Shown here: piece after piece, positions 24,385-33,083 of the stretch | Layout: the number at the start of each line of letters is the position of its first letter | Position numbering within the stretch: position 1 is the first letter of the stretch | Origin: Butyrivibrio sp. | GTDB lineage: Bacteria > Bacillota > Clostridia > Lachnospirales > Lachnospiraceae | Length of the DNA: 38,217 bases | Direction: 5' to 3' | Assembly (NCBI GenBank): GCA_017446685.1 | Contig: JAFSQI010000109.1 | Location: forward strand, 1 to 38,217 | Made by a program: the position numbers and the translations under genes | The notes under the pieces: model-generated | Seen by the model: the letters and a program-made list of their open reading frames with translations, nothing else | The model's database searches: none | Told to the model about the DNA's origin: nothing

Positions 24385-26868
24385 TTACTTATTCTCAGGC
24401 ATATTTAGCTTATCAAGATGCCAAACCTCATCAACATATTCCTGAATAGTTCTGTCAGATGAGAATTTACCACAGCAAGCTGTATTCATAAGTGCCATCC
24501 TAGCCCAACGCTTCTTATCACTATAAGCATCTGAAATCCTCTTTTGAGCTTCCATATATGACTCAAAGTCTTTTAATATGAAGTACTGATCTGCCTTGTT
24601 GGAGTTAATTGTATTAAGAAGGCAGTTGTAAAGCGGTCTGAACAATTCTCTGTCACTTGAAAATGTTCCGTCAACAAGCATATCCAAAACTCTCTTTACA
24701 TTAGGATTGCTGTTGTAAATATCCATAGGATTATAGCCGCCGTTCTTTTCATATTCCATTACTTCCTGTGAAGTAAGGCCGAAAATAAATGCATTCTCTT
24801 CACCAACTTCATTTACAATCTCAACATTTGCACCATCCATCGTTCCAAGAGTAACTGCTCCGTTAAGCATCATCTTCATGTTACCGGTTCCTGATGCCTC
24901 TTTACTTGCTGTAGAAATCTGCTCAGAAACATCAGCAGCAGCAAAAATCAGCTCAGCATTAGAAACTCTGTAGTCTTCGATGAATATTACCTTGATCTTA
25001 CCCTTGATATCCGGATCATTATTGATCACATCAGCTACAGAATTGATAAGCTTTATTGTCAGCTTCGCTGTAAGGTAGCCTGCTGCAGCTTTTGCACCAA
25101 AGATATATGTCTTTGGATAAAAATCTTTACTCGGATGTGTTTTGAGATCGTAATATTTATACATAACAGCCAGAATATTAAGTAGCTGTCTCTTATATTC
25201 ATGAAGTCTTTTTACCTGAACATCAAAGATAGATTTGGGATCTACCTTTACTCCGTTGTGCTCAAGAATATATGCTGCAAGTCTTTCCTTATTTTTAAGC
25301 TTAATCTCCATGAACTCGTTCTGAGCCTTCTTGTCATCAACAAAGGCTTTTAGCTTATCCATCTGAGAAAGATCTGTGATCCAGCCATCGCCGATTTTTT
25401 CTGTTACCCAGTCTGCAAGTAGCGGATTAGCATGCATAAGGAATCTTCTCTGAGTAATACCATTTGTCTTATTGTTGAACTTTTCAGGCATCATCTCATA
25501 GAAATCTTTAAGTTCTCTCTTTTTAAGAATTTCTGTATGAAGTCTTGCAACGCCATTTACAGAATGTCCGCCTACTATTGCAAGGTGCGCCATCTTAACC
25601 TGGTTATCATAAAGAATTGCCATACTACGAATCTTCGCCTGCACATCAATTCCTGCTGAACCTGAATATTGACGCATGATCTGATCAACAAATCTTCTAT
25701 TAATTTCATCGACAATCTGATATATTCTTGGAAGAAGTCTCTGGAAAAGATCTACCGGCCACTTCTCAAGCGCTTCAGCCATGATTGTGTGGTTGGTATA
25801 GCAGCAGGTCTTCGTTGTAACTTCCCACGCCTCATCCCATGAAAGATAATACTCATCCATAAGAATACGCATAAGTTCTGCAACCGCAACGGTAGGATGC
25901 GTATCATTAAGCTGGAATACAGCCTTTTCATAGAATTTTCTTATATCATCATGATTCTTTAAATATCTCTGAATAGCAGTCTGAACAGAAGCAGAGATAA
26001 AGAAATACTGCTGTTTTAATCTCAGCTCTTTTCCTGCGATATGATTGTCATTAGGATAAAGAACTTCACAAAGCTGACTTGCAAGATTCTCCTGCTCAAC
26101 GGCCTTCTGATAATCTCCCTTGTCAAAAGAATCAAGCTGGAAACACTGAACAGGCTCAGCATCCCAGATTCTGAGAGTATTTACCACGCCATTGCCATAT
26201 CCGACTACAGGAAGGTCATAGGGGATAGCCTTAACAACCTGATACCCCTCCTGCTTGAATACAGTTCTTCCGTACTCATCTGTATACATATTTACATAAC
26301 CGCCAAATTTAACTTCCTTGGCATATTCATTTCTTCTAAGTTCAAATGGATTTCCGTTTTCAAGCCATGTATCAGGAACCTCCACCTGATAACCGTCCTT
26401 GATCTTCTGACGGAACATGCCGTATTTGTATCTGATTCCGCAACCATATGCAACATAACCAAGGGTAGAAAGTGAATCGAGGAAACATGCAGCCAGTCTT
26501 CCAAGACCACCGTTACCAAGTGCAGGATCAGGTTCCTGATCTTCAATAAGATTTACGTCTATTCCAAGCTCATCCAATGCTTCTTTTACAGGCTTATATG
26601 CCTGAAGATTAATAAGGTTATTACCAAAGGCTCTGCCCATCAAAAACTCCATGGACATATAGTAAACAATCTTGGGATCCTGCTCAGCTGTCGCCTTCTG
26701 AGTTGTCATCCAGTGATCTACAATCGCATCTTTAATAGCGTAAGCCGCCGCCTGATATAACTGCTGTGGCGTAGCTTCTTCCATTGTTTTCCTATACAGC
26801 GTCTTAACGTTATACTGCACACTGCGCTTAAATAAATCCTTATCAAAAGATAACTGCTTTTTCTTCAT
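24385..26868 (-). CDS. glgP: Glycogen/starch alpha-glucan phosphorylase
   Basis: An 827-residue GT35 phosphorylase of full family length. Visible: the N-terminal YYMSMEFLMGRAFGNNLINL, EPDPALGNGGLGRLAACFLDS, QLNDTHPTVAVAELMRIL, KVKVIFIEDYRVSNAE-type segment (KIKVIFIEDYRVSNAE), and the PLP-lysine motif EASGTGNMKMMLNGAVTLG (Lys near ~667). It releases glucose-1-phosphate from stored glycogen or imported glucans in the cytosol. The ribosome binding site is GAGGAGG. It is monocistronic, with an unusually long leader that may fold (26869-27036). Confidence 0.97.
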   Translation of the reverse strand: MKKKQLSFDKDLFKRSVQYNVKTLYRKTMEEATPQQLYQAAAYAIKDAIVDHWMTTQKATAEQDPKIVYYMSMEFLMGRAFGNNLINLQAYKPVKEALDELGIDVNLIEDQEPDPALGNGGLGRLAACFLDSLSTLGYVAYGCGIRYKYGMFRQKIKDGYQVEVPDTWLENGNPFELRRNEYAKEVKFGGYVNMYTDEYGRTVFKQEGYQVVKAIPYDLPVVGYGNGVVNTLRIWDAEPVQCFQLDSFDKGDYQKAVEQENLASQLCEVLYPNDNHIAGKELRLKQQYFFISASVQTAIQRYLKNHDDIRKFYEKAVFQLNDTHPTVAVAELMRILMDEYYLSWDEAWEVTTKTCCYTNHTIMAEALEKWPVDLFQRLLPRIYQIVDEINRRFVDQIMRQYSGSAGIDVQAKIRSMAILYDNQVKMAHLAIVGGHSVNGVARLHTEILKKRELKDFYEMMPEKFNNKTNGITQRRFLMHANPLLADWVTEKIGDGWITDLSQMDKLKAFVDDKKAQNEFMEIKLKNKERLAAYILEHNGVKVDPKSIFDVQVKRLHEYKRQLLNILAVMYKYYDLKTHPSKDFYPKTYIFGAKAAAGYLTAKLTIKLINSVADVINNDPDIKGKIKVIFIEDYRVSNAELIFAAADVSEQISTASKEASGTGNMKMMLNGAVTLGTMDGANVEIVNEVGEENAFIFGLTSQEVMEYEKNGGYNPMDIYNSNPNVKRVLDMLVDGTFSSDRELFRPLYNCLLNTINSNKADQYFILKDFESYMEAQKRISDAYSDKKRWARMALMNTACCGKFSSDRTIQEYVDEVWHLDKLNMPENK

Positions 26869-27020
26869 GTTGCCTCCTCGTCATGAATTATTTGCTATCA
26901 TTCGGCCTATCTTAGGTAAAACGCATTTCCAACTCTCTACTCCGATGGAGATTGCTCCTCATATAAACTGATGTGGCCACACTAAACGTTCCTTAGGCGA
27001 CAACCCAAGAAACGTTTAAT
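26869..27020 (-). promoter_or_regulatory. Structured 5' leader of glgP, possible unclassified cis-regulatory RNA
   Basis: Read on the minus strand, the leader starts with a 14-bp hairpin: AAACGTTTCTTGGG pairs with CCTAAGGAACGTTT (complement of 26984-27017, two G-U pairs, 6-nt loop). A self-complementary TGTGGCCACA and the series GGAG-CAAT-CTCC-ATC-GGAG follow. In the latter, the central CTCC can pair with either GGAG or with the GAGGAGG ribosome binding site. A CCTA-AGA-TAGG hairpin comes next. I do not recognise a known riboswitch class. Confidence 0.45.
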
Positions 27021-27036
27021 CGCAATACTTGTTAAT

Positions 27037-27065
27037 ATTCTACCGCAAATATGTACACAATTCCA
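27037..27065 (-). promoter_or_regulatory. Possible glgP promoter
   Basis: The minus-strand -10 TAGAAT (27037-27042) is preceded after 17 bp by TGGAAT (27060-27065), a weak -35. A start near 27030 would give a leader of ~160 nt. Confidence 0.35.
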
Positions 27066-27118
27066 TAAAATATCTGTAAACTCATTTTTGCAATATTAAT
27101 AAATACTAAAGCACGTTT

Positions 27119-29026
27119 TCAACTCAATAAAGCCATTACCCCCTGATAAGTCTGATTTGCCTGCCCAAGCATCGCTTCCCCTGCATTAGTCAGAATATTA
27201 CTATTTGAATATTTCACCATTTCTGCTGCCATATCAGCATCTCTGATGATTGACTCGGATGTTGTTGTATTCTCCACTGTGTTATCAAGATTTCGAATTG
27301 CATGTTCCATCCGGTTCTGATATGCACCAAAAACCGCTCTCTGACCGTCAACAATCTGCGCTGCTGCATCAATTGTATCAAGTCCTTTTCTTGCATCTAC
27401 ATTAGTAAGAGTATTCAAATTGTTTATACCAAGCGAATTATTGTTAAGCACCTCATAAACAATCGGAATGATATCATCGGGAGTATTATCCGCGCCAGCC
27501 TGTATATTAAGCGCCATAGTACCTCCGTAGATATTTGCATCAAAATTGCTGGCAAAGATATTTCCTCTTGATATTCCATTAAGATTGCTACTGGTTAAAT
27601 CTGCTCCTGTTATTCCCTTTATCCTTTGTAGGACACTATCAGTCGTTTCATCCTTTGACACAGGAATGTACAATGAAAGTGCTCCAATTCCACCTTGTCC
27701 GGTAGTAAGTGATGAACCATTTGCTCCATATTTAAGTGCCACATCAGAAGCTACTCCAAGACTAATCCTAAGCGTTCCACCGTAGTCGTTTAGTTCAACT
27801 GATTTTTGATTATATGGATTTACTTTCGCTGATAATGCACTTTTAACTGCCTCCTCAAGATCACTATTTGATGTAGACGGATTTATACCATACTGCCCAT
27901 GAATATATGTATCCCACCATAATCCTTTAGTACTGTCATTTCTCGCCCCACATGAAGTAGAAACAGAGTTATTATAGCTTACTGTTACAGGAAATGTGCT
28001 TGGTGAAGAAGGTTCTGTTTTACTGCTTTTTCCAAAATCAAATTTAAAAGATATAGTATCGGCAGTATCTGACTCCTGCCTGTTATTCGTTGAATCTTTC
28101 GGATCCATTCTATCTTCTTCTCCGGATATTTTATCCCTATATATCAGACCTGCCAGATAATTAAATGTACCACTTATTGAAAAATTTTCTCCATCACCTA
28201 TAGCGCTTCCTGACACGCTGTAACTTGTCCATACCTGAGCTTGTTTTCCATTTAAATCCTGTACGAGCATATCCAAAGTTGCATCTTCATCGAGCGTAAA
28301 TGTAAAGCCCATCTCAATACCTTTTGCTGCTTTATATTTATCGCTATAATCCATAGTCGTTTCATCCAGTCTAACTGTAAATCCGCTTTTCAATTCATCC
28401 TCAGATGGCCATGGAATTTCATTGCTTTCATAATCAATACCATCGTAGCCCTTCCAACTTACCTTTAAGCCACTATCAGTTGCTGAATAGTGAAAATATG
28501 AGTCACTGGGCCACGCAGCTTTGTTGACATCATCAATTGTTCCGGTATTTCCTATAGTCGAGGTATAAATAGGTCTTGGTTCAGTTCCGATAGGAACTTT
28601 AGTTTGATTATTCTCATCCCAAATAGGTCTTTCATTAAATTTTGTGGTATGAAAAACCCTATTACATTCCATCTTTATTTGCTGTATTTCTTTGTTTATC
28701 TCGGCTCTGTCTTCATCTGTAAGTGTGTCAGTTGCAGCCTGCACACATAGCTGAGTCATTCGTGCCAGCATTTCATCAATTTCCGCAAGTGCTCCATCTG
28801 CCACCTGAACATAGGAAACCCCATCCTGCACGTTTTCAGAAGCCTGTGACAAACCTCTGATCTGTCTTCTCATTTTTTCGCTGATTGCAAGACCTGCAGC
28901 ATCATCTGCAGCGCGGTTGATTTTATATCCCGATGACAACTTTTCAGAAGTTTTTGATTTAACATCATTCATTAATCCAAGCTGTCTATTAGAATTAATC
29001 GCAGATAGGTTATGTTGAATTTTCAT
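27119..29026 (-). CDS. Flagellin with large central variable domain
   Basis: About 635 residues from the ATG at 29026, chosen because AGAGGT lies 7 bases upstream and the protein then starts with the classical MKIQHNLSAINSNRQLG. The open frame continues further upstream but through the sigma-28 promoter, so that extension is not coding. N-terminal D0/D1 (~1-140: EKLSSGYKINRAADDAAGLA, ASENVQDGVSYVQVADGALA) and C-terminal D1/D0 (~550-635: IRNLDNTVENTTTSESIIRD, NSNILTNAGEAMLGQANQTY) are intact. The ~400-residue middle is variable and surface-exposed by analogy. It is the filament subunit, exported by the flagellar type III system. No other flagellar gene is nearby. Confidence 0.95.
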   Translation of the reverse strand: MKIQHNLSAINSNRQLGLMNDVKSKTSEKLSSGYKINRAADDAAGLAISEKMRRQIRGLSQASENVQDGVSYVQVADGALAEIDEMLARMTQLCVQAATDTLTDEDRAEINKEIQQIKMECNRVFHTTKFNERPIWDENNQTKVPIGTEPRPIYTSTIGNTGTIDDVNKAAWPSDSYFHYSATDSGLKVSWKGYDGIDYESNEIPWPSEDELKSGFTVRLDETTMDYSDKYKAAKGIEMGFTFTLDEDATLDMLVQDLNGKQAQVWTSYSVSGSAIGDGENFSISGTFNYLAGLIYRDKISGEEDRMDPKDSTNNRQESDTADTISFKFDFGKSSKTEPSSPSTFPVTVSYNNSVSTSCGARNDSTKGLWWDTYIHGQYGINPSTSNSDLEEAVKSALSAKVNPYNQKSVELNDYGGTLRISLGVASDVALKYGANGSSLTTGQGGIGALSLYIPVSKDETTDSVLQRIKGITGADLTSSNLNGISRGNIFASNFDANIYGGTMALNIQAGADNTPDDIIPIVYEVLNNNSLGINNLNTLTNVDARKGLDTIDAAAQIVDGQRAVFGAYQNRMEHAIRNLDNTVENTTTSESIIRDADMAAEMVKYSNSNILTNAGEAMLGQANQTYQGVMALLS

Positions 29027-29174
29027 GCTTATTACCTCTGTCTTGTAATGCTTCCCTGCATGTATTCCACTATCCCTATGAAAAAAACAACACATTTTTA
29101 CCGCCAGACTTTTTCTGGTCCCATCACAATAACCAATTCGTAAAAAAGATAAAAAATATGCTGTCACAATTAAT
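29027..29174 (-). other. Flagellin 5' untranslated leader
   Basis: About 140 nt between the sigma-28 promoter and the ATG. It holds a small hairpin (CCAGA-loop-TCTGG, 29104-29118) and no credible ORF. Several GGA triplets are present (GGGACC, AGGGAT, GCAGGGAAG), so CsrA-type control is possible but unproven. Confidence 0.5.
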
Positions 29175-29201
29175 TTATCGGATGTTATTTTCATATTTTT
29201 A
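29175..29201 (-). promoter_or_regulatory. Sigma-28 (SigD/FliA) flagellin promoter
   Basis: On the minus strand, TAAA (29198-29201), exactly 15 bp, then TCCGATAA (29175-29182). This matches the motility sigma factor consensus TAAA-N15-GCCGATAA with one mismatch. Confidence 0.88.
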
Positions 29202-29256
29202 TAGATTTTCAGATATTTTGTTTCAATCTTTTTTAAAAGAAAAGCATTTTTCATGC

Positions 29257-29306
29257 AAAAAAAGAGCAGATTTCTTCGAAATAGTCTCGAAAAAATCCGC
29301 TCTTTT
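29257..29306 (-). terminator. Intrinsic terminator of ileS
   Basis: A ~20-bp stem (AAAAGAGCAGATTTCTTCGA with its near-complement TCGAAAAAATCCGCTCTTTT, 29260-29306) followed on the minus strand by a U run. Confidence 0.85.
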
Positions 29307-29364
29307 ATATGAATTTACGTCACAATTCAATTTCTGAAATTAACTGTATTTCTTTATCCTTAAT

Positions 29365-32300
29365 TCAGACCTTCTCAACACCAATAGTAACCTTCTCGCC
29401 ATTGATATCCCACTCTTTTGCATTAGCTACATCTGATCCATATACAATATCATTTGCAAGAACCTTGGTTGAAATGCTGTCTGCATTTGCCTTAACTATC
29501 TCAGCAAGCTTATCGTTTCCGTTAAGAGATACCTTGATGTGATCCATAACTTCAAAGCCTGAATCCTTACGCATAGTCTGTACTTTACTGATGACTTCAA
29601 GAACAAAGCCCTCATTAATAAGCTCTTCTGAAAGGTTTGTATCAAGAACAACAGTAATTCCCCAGTTTTCCTGAGAAATGAAGCCTTCCTTCTGCGCCAT
29701 CTCTATAAGAAGATCTTCTTTTACAAGTTCAACATCAACATCATTTACAGTAAACTTGATTGAACCGCTGTTGTTAAGCTCATCCATTGTAGCATTGCCA
29801 TCGAGCTCTGCAAGATAATTCTTGATTGCTCCGATATTCTTGCCATATTTAGGTCCCAGAGTCTTAAGCTGAGGCTTGAAGCTGTAACTTGTAAAGTCTC
29901 TAACATCATCTGTAAATGAAACATTCTTTACATTGAGCTCTTCTCTGATAATATCTGTGTAGAACTCTCCAACAGTCTCCTCTGCTTTAACATACATCTG
30001 ACCGATTGGCTGACGGTTCTTTATATTTGCTGCATTTCTTGCTGCTCTACCAAGTACAACGATATCAAGTACTTCTTCCATGTCTTTTTCAAGCTTGCTG
30101 TCGATAAGTGACTCATCTACAGCAGGGAAGTCACAAAGATGTATACTCTCAGGAGCATCTGTAAAGCTCTTTCTGACAAGGTTCTGATAGATTTCTTCTG
30201 TCATAAACGGAACCATAGGAGCTGCTGCCTTTGATACAGTTACAAGTGCTGTATAAAGTGTCATATAAGCAGAAATCTTATCCTGTTCCATTCCCTTAGC
30301 CCAGAATCTCTCACGAGAACGACGAACATACCAGTTGGACATTTCGTCAACAAAGTTATCCAGCGCTTTTCCTGCTTCAGGGATTCTGTAGTTATTGAGA
30401 TTCTCATCAACTGCTTTTACGCAACTGTTTAACTTGGAAAGAAGCCATTTATCCATAACTGTAAGCTTATCAAGCTCAAGCTTGTAGTTGGCAGCATCAA
30501 ATCCATCAATGTTTGCATAAAGAACAAAGAATGCATAAGTGTTCCAAAGAGTACCAAGGAACTTTCTCTGGCCTTCCATAACCGCATCACCTGAGAAACG
30601 GCTTGGAAGCCATGGAGCACTGTTAGTGTAGAAATACCATCTGATTGCATCAGCACCGTACTTCTGAAGTGCATCAAAAGGATCTACGGCATTGCCCTTG
30701 GACTTACTCATCTTCTGTCCATTCTCATCCTGAACGAGACCAAGAACGATTACATTCTTGAAAGCAGGCTTATTAAAGAGAAGAGTAGCCTCAGCGTGAA
30801 GTGAATAGAACCATCCTCTTGTCTGGTCTACAGCCTCTGAAATAAACTCAGCAGGGAACTGCTTTTCGAAGAGCTCCTTGTTTTCAAATGGATAGTGGAG
30901 CTGTGCAAAAGGCATTGCTCCTGAATCGAACCAGCAGTCAATAACTTCTTTTACCCTGTGCATCTTCTTTCCGCACTTAGGACATGTAATTTCAAATTTA
31001 TCAATATATGGTCTATGAAGCTCAACTGTCTCAGCAGCAGGATCGCCTGAAAGCTCAGCCAGTTCTTTTCTTGAACCAACAGAAAGCTGATGGCCGCAAT
31101 CATCGCACTCCCAGATATTAAGTGGTGTTCCCCAATATCTGTCACGGGAAATACCCCAATCCTGGATGTTTTCAAGCCAGTCACCAAAACGTCCCTTACC
31201 GATTGATTCAGGAACCCAGTTGATTTCTTTGTTATTGCGGATAAGATCTTCTTTAACCTCTGTAACCTTAATAAACCATGAAGAACGTGCATAGTAAAGA
31301 AGCGGTGTTCCACATCTCCAACAGTGAGGATAATCATGTTCCATCTTAGGTGCGCCAAACAAAAGACCTCTCTTGTCAAGATCTTTTAAAACCTCTGGAT
31401 CTGCACTAATTGCGCCTTCATCCATTTCCTTCTGTGTAGGTTTACATCTCATTCCTGCAAAAGGAGTTTCTGGTTTCAAACGTCCCTGAGCATCTACCAT
31501 CTGAACAAGCGGCGCATCATACTTACGTCCTACTCTTGCGTCATCTTCACCGAAAGCAGGAGCAATATGAACTATACCAGTACCATCCGTCATAGTTACA
31601 TATGTGTCACAGTAGATAAAGAATGCCTTCTTGTGCTGTTTTTCAGTCTCATCTGCAGCACACTGATAAAGAGGTTCATACTCTTTGTACTCAAGATCTG
31701 TTCCAACATATGTTTCAAGAACTTCGTATGCCTTTTCGCCTTCCTCTTTTGCAAGAGCGCCAAGAACGTTATCTGCAAGTGCCTGTGCAAGATAGTAAAC
31801 ATTGCCATCAGCTGCCTTAACCTTGATATATTTTTCATCAGGGTTTACGCAAAGACCGATATTGGAAGGAAGTGTCCATGGTGTTGTTGTCCAGGCAAGG
31901 AAATAAGCATCCTCATTCTTTACCTTGAAACGTACTATTGCTGAACGCTCCTTAAGAGTCTTGTATCCCTGTGCAACTTCGTGAGAAGAAAGAGGGGTAC
32001 CACAACGAGGGCAATAAGGAACTACCTTGAATCCCTTATACAAAAGACCTTTCTTCCAAATTTCATTAAGAGCCCACCATTCAGACTCGATAAAATTGTC
32101 ATCATAGGTTATGTAGGGATGCTCCATATCAGCCCAGAATCCTACTGTTCCGGAGAAATCCTCCCACATACCCTTATATTTCCAAACAGATTCCTTACAT
32201 TTTTTGATGAAAGGCTCCATTCCGTACTCTTCAATCTGCTCTTTGCCATCTAGACCAAGCATTTTCTCAACTTCGAGCTCAACAGGAAGACCATGCGTGT

Positions 32301-32556
32301 CCCATCCTGCCTTACGGGGAACTGTGTATCCTTTCATTGTGCGGTATCTGGGAATCATATCCTTTATCGCACGAGTAAGAACGTGTCCGATATGTGGCTT
32401 ACCATTGGCTGTTGGAGGACCATCATAGAACATATACATTTCACCCTTGCTGCGGGTATCAACACTCTTCTGGAATATATTTTCTTCTTTCCAGAACTTC
32501 TCGACTTCTTTTTCTCTGCCGACAAAATTCATGTCAGTTTCGACTTTGTTATACAT
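29365..32556 (-). CDS. ileS: Isoleucyl-tRNA synthetase, long eukaryotic-like type (IleS2)
   Basis: A 1063-residue class I synthetase. The HIGH motif lies in PPTANGKPHIGHVLTRAIKD (~48-67), CP1 editing domain in the middle (GWDTHGLPVELEVEK, TTTPWTLPSNIGLCV), and KMSKS in GQKMSKSKGNAVDPFDAL (~611-628). The anticodon-binding and C-terminal domains complete it. Length and the TANGKPHIGHVLTR wording fit IleS2 rather than the ~930-residue IleS1 with a terminal zinc ribbon. IleS2 enzymes are known for low mupirocin sensitivity. AAAGGAG precedes the ATG. It is expressed alone behind a T-box. Confidence 0.96.
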   Translation of the reverse strand: MYNKVETDMNFVGREKEVEKFWKEENIFQKSVDTRSKGEMYMFYDGPPTANGKPHIGHVLTRAIKDMIPRYRTMKGYTVPRKAGWDTHGLPVELEVEKMLGLDGKEQIEEYGMEPFIKKCKESVWKYKGMWEDFSGTVGFWADMEHPYITYDDNFIESEWWALNEIWKKGLLYKGFKVVPYCPRCGTPLSSHEVAQGYKTLKERSAIVRFKVKNEDAYFLAWTTTPWTLPSNIGLCVNPDEKYIKVKAADGNVYYLAQALADNVLGALAKEEGEKAYEVLETYVGTDLEYKEYEPLYQCAADETEKQHKKAFFIYCDTYVTMTDGTGIVHIAPAFGEDDARVGRKYDAPLVQMVDAQGRLKPETPFAGMRCKPTQKEMDEGAISADPEVLKDLDKRGLLFGAPKMEHDYPHCWRCGTPLLYYARSSWFIKVTEVKEDLIRNNKEINWVPESIGKGRFGDWLENIQDWGISRDRYWGTPLNIWECDDCGHQLSVGSRKELAELSGDPAAETVELHRPYIDKFEITCPKCGKKMHRVKEVIDCWFDSGAMPFAQLHYPFENKELFEKQFPAEFISEAVDQTRGWFYSLHAEATLLFNKPAFKNVIVLGLVQDENGQKMSKSKGNAVDPFDALQKYGADAIRWYFYTNSAPWLPSRFSGDAVMEGQRKFLGTLWNTYAFFVLYANIDGFDAANYKLELDKLTVMDKWLLSKLNSCVKAVDENLNNYRIPEAGKALDNFVDEMSNWYVRRSRERFWAKGMEQDKISAYMTLYTALVTVSKAAAPMVPFMTEEIYQNLVRKSFTDAPESIHLCDFPAVDESLIDSKLEKDMEEVLDIVVLGRAARNAANIKNRQPIGQMYVKAEETVGEFYTDIIREELNVKNVSFTDDVRDFTSYSFKPQLKTLGPKYGKNIGAIKNYLAELDGNATMDELNNSGSIKFTVNDVDVELVKEDLLIEMAQKEGFISQENWGITVVLDTNLSEELINEGFVLEVISKVQTMRKDSGFEVMDHIKVSLNGNDKLAEIVKANADSISTKVLANDIVYGSDVANAKEWDINGEKVTIGVEKV

Positions 32557-32574
32557 TTTGAGCTCCTTTCGTAA

Positions 32575-32608
32575 ATAAAAAAACCTCGTCCCTGTAAAAA
32601 GGACGAGG
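32575..32608 (-). terminator. T-box-controlled terminator before ileS
   Basis: An 8-bp GC-rich stem (CCTCGTCC 32584-32591 with GGACGAGG 32601-32608) followed on the minus strand by seven or more U residues. Confidence 0.88.
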
Positions 32609-32850
32609 CTCTGTTTTCTCGTTAACCACCTGTTTACACATACGCGCAGAAAATAATCTGTTGAATACGTTTCCCAATAACGCAGGGGACGCGTCAGAAT
32701 CTAATCGTATCAACATACACCTTTCGATTCTGCAGCTCAGAAGTGATTTTCAACAACCATTACTCGTACCGGCTCACACCAACCGCCGGCTCTCTGCAAA
32801 CTTTCAAAAGTCATCTACTGTCTTCGTCACAGCCTTTATTTAATCTATTT
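32575..32850 (-). promoter_or_regulatory. T-box leader (isoleucine-specific) of ileS
   Basis: The minus-strand leader has T-box landmarks: stem I with GACGAAGACAGTAG and AGAGAGCCGGCGGTTGGTGTGAG-type AG-bulge/distal-loop segments, a specifier region AAAATCACTTCTGAGCTGC in which ATC (complement of 32745-32747) is an Ile codon, and a T-box-like ACAGGTGGTTAACGAG (complement of 32618-32633). A terminator stem CCTCGTCC/GGACGAGG follows (32584-32608) with a T run. CGAG beside the T-box can pair with the 5' arm of the terminator, giving the antiterminator. Uncharged isoleucine tRNA would permit ileS transcription. Confidence 0.88.
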
Positions 32851-32861
32851 ATAATGTTGAC

Positions 32862-32890
32862 ATTTTACTACTTATTTTTCTTTATTGCAA
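32862..32890 (-). promoter_or_regulatory. Sigma-A type promoter of the ileS T-box transcript
   Basis: -35 TTGCAA (32885-32890), 17-bp spacer, -10 TAAAAT (32862-32867) on the minus strand, just upstream of the T-box stem I. Confidence 0.6.
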
Positions 32891-32922
32891 TAATAAAAAG
32901 CTCTTATTGTCCACCTTCTGAA

Positions 32923-33083
32923 CTACTCTCGTTACTGTTCACTCGCATACTGCTCGCTCCAGTAACCACTTCGCGCATTCATTCCAAATCGACTTCGTCG
33001 ATGGAATGCGCTCACTCCTGCATCAGGTTTTCACGAAATGCGCAGCTTAGTGCGCATTTCTGTCTGAACAGTAACCTACTCTC
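32923..33083. mobile_element. MITE-like element, copy 1, with 8-bp target-site duplication
   Basis: The 145-bp element (32931-33075) starts with GTTACTGTTCA and ends with its exact reverse complement TGAACAGTAAC. It is flanked on both sides by CTACTCTC (32923-32930 and 33076-33083), an 8-bp direct repeat as made by transposition. Inside are a 10-bp perfect hairpin (GAAATGCGCA, loop GCTTAG, TGCGCATTTC, 33035-33060) and a second stem (CATTCC..ATCGA/TCGAT.GGAATG, 32980-33008). It encodes nothing. It lies 8 bases beyond the stop codon of the hydrolase gene and may act as its 3' end. Confidence 0.85.

Noticed and set aside
29027-29254. A 76-residue N-terminal extension of flagellin
   Set aside because: It would run through the sigma-28 promoter and leader; the canonical flagellin N terminus and a good ribosome binding site fit the ATG at 29026.
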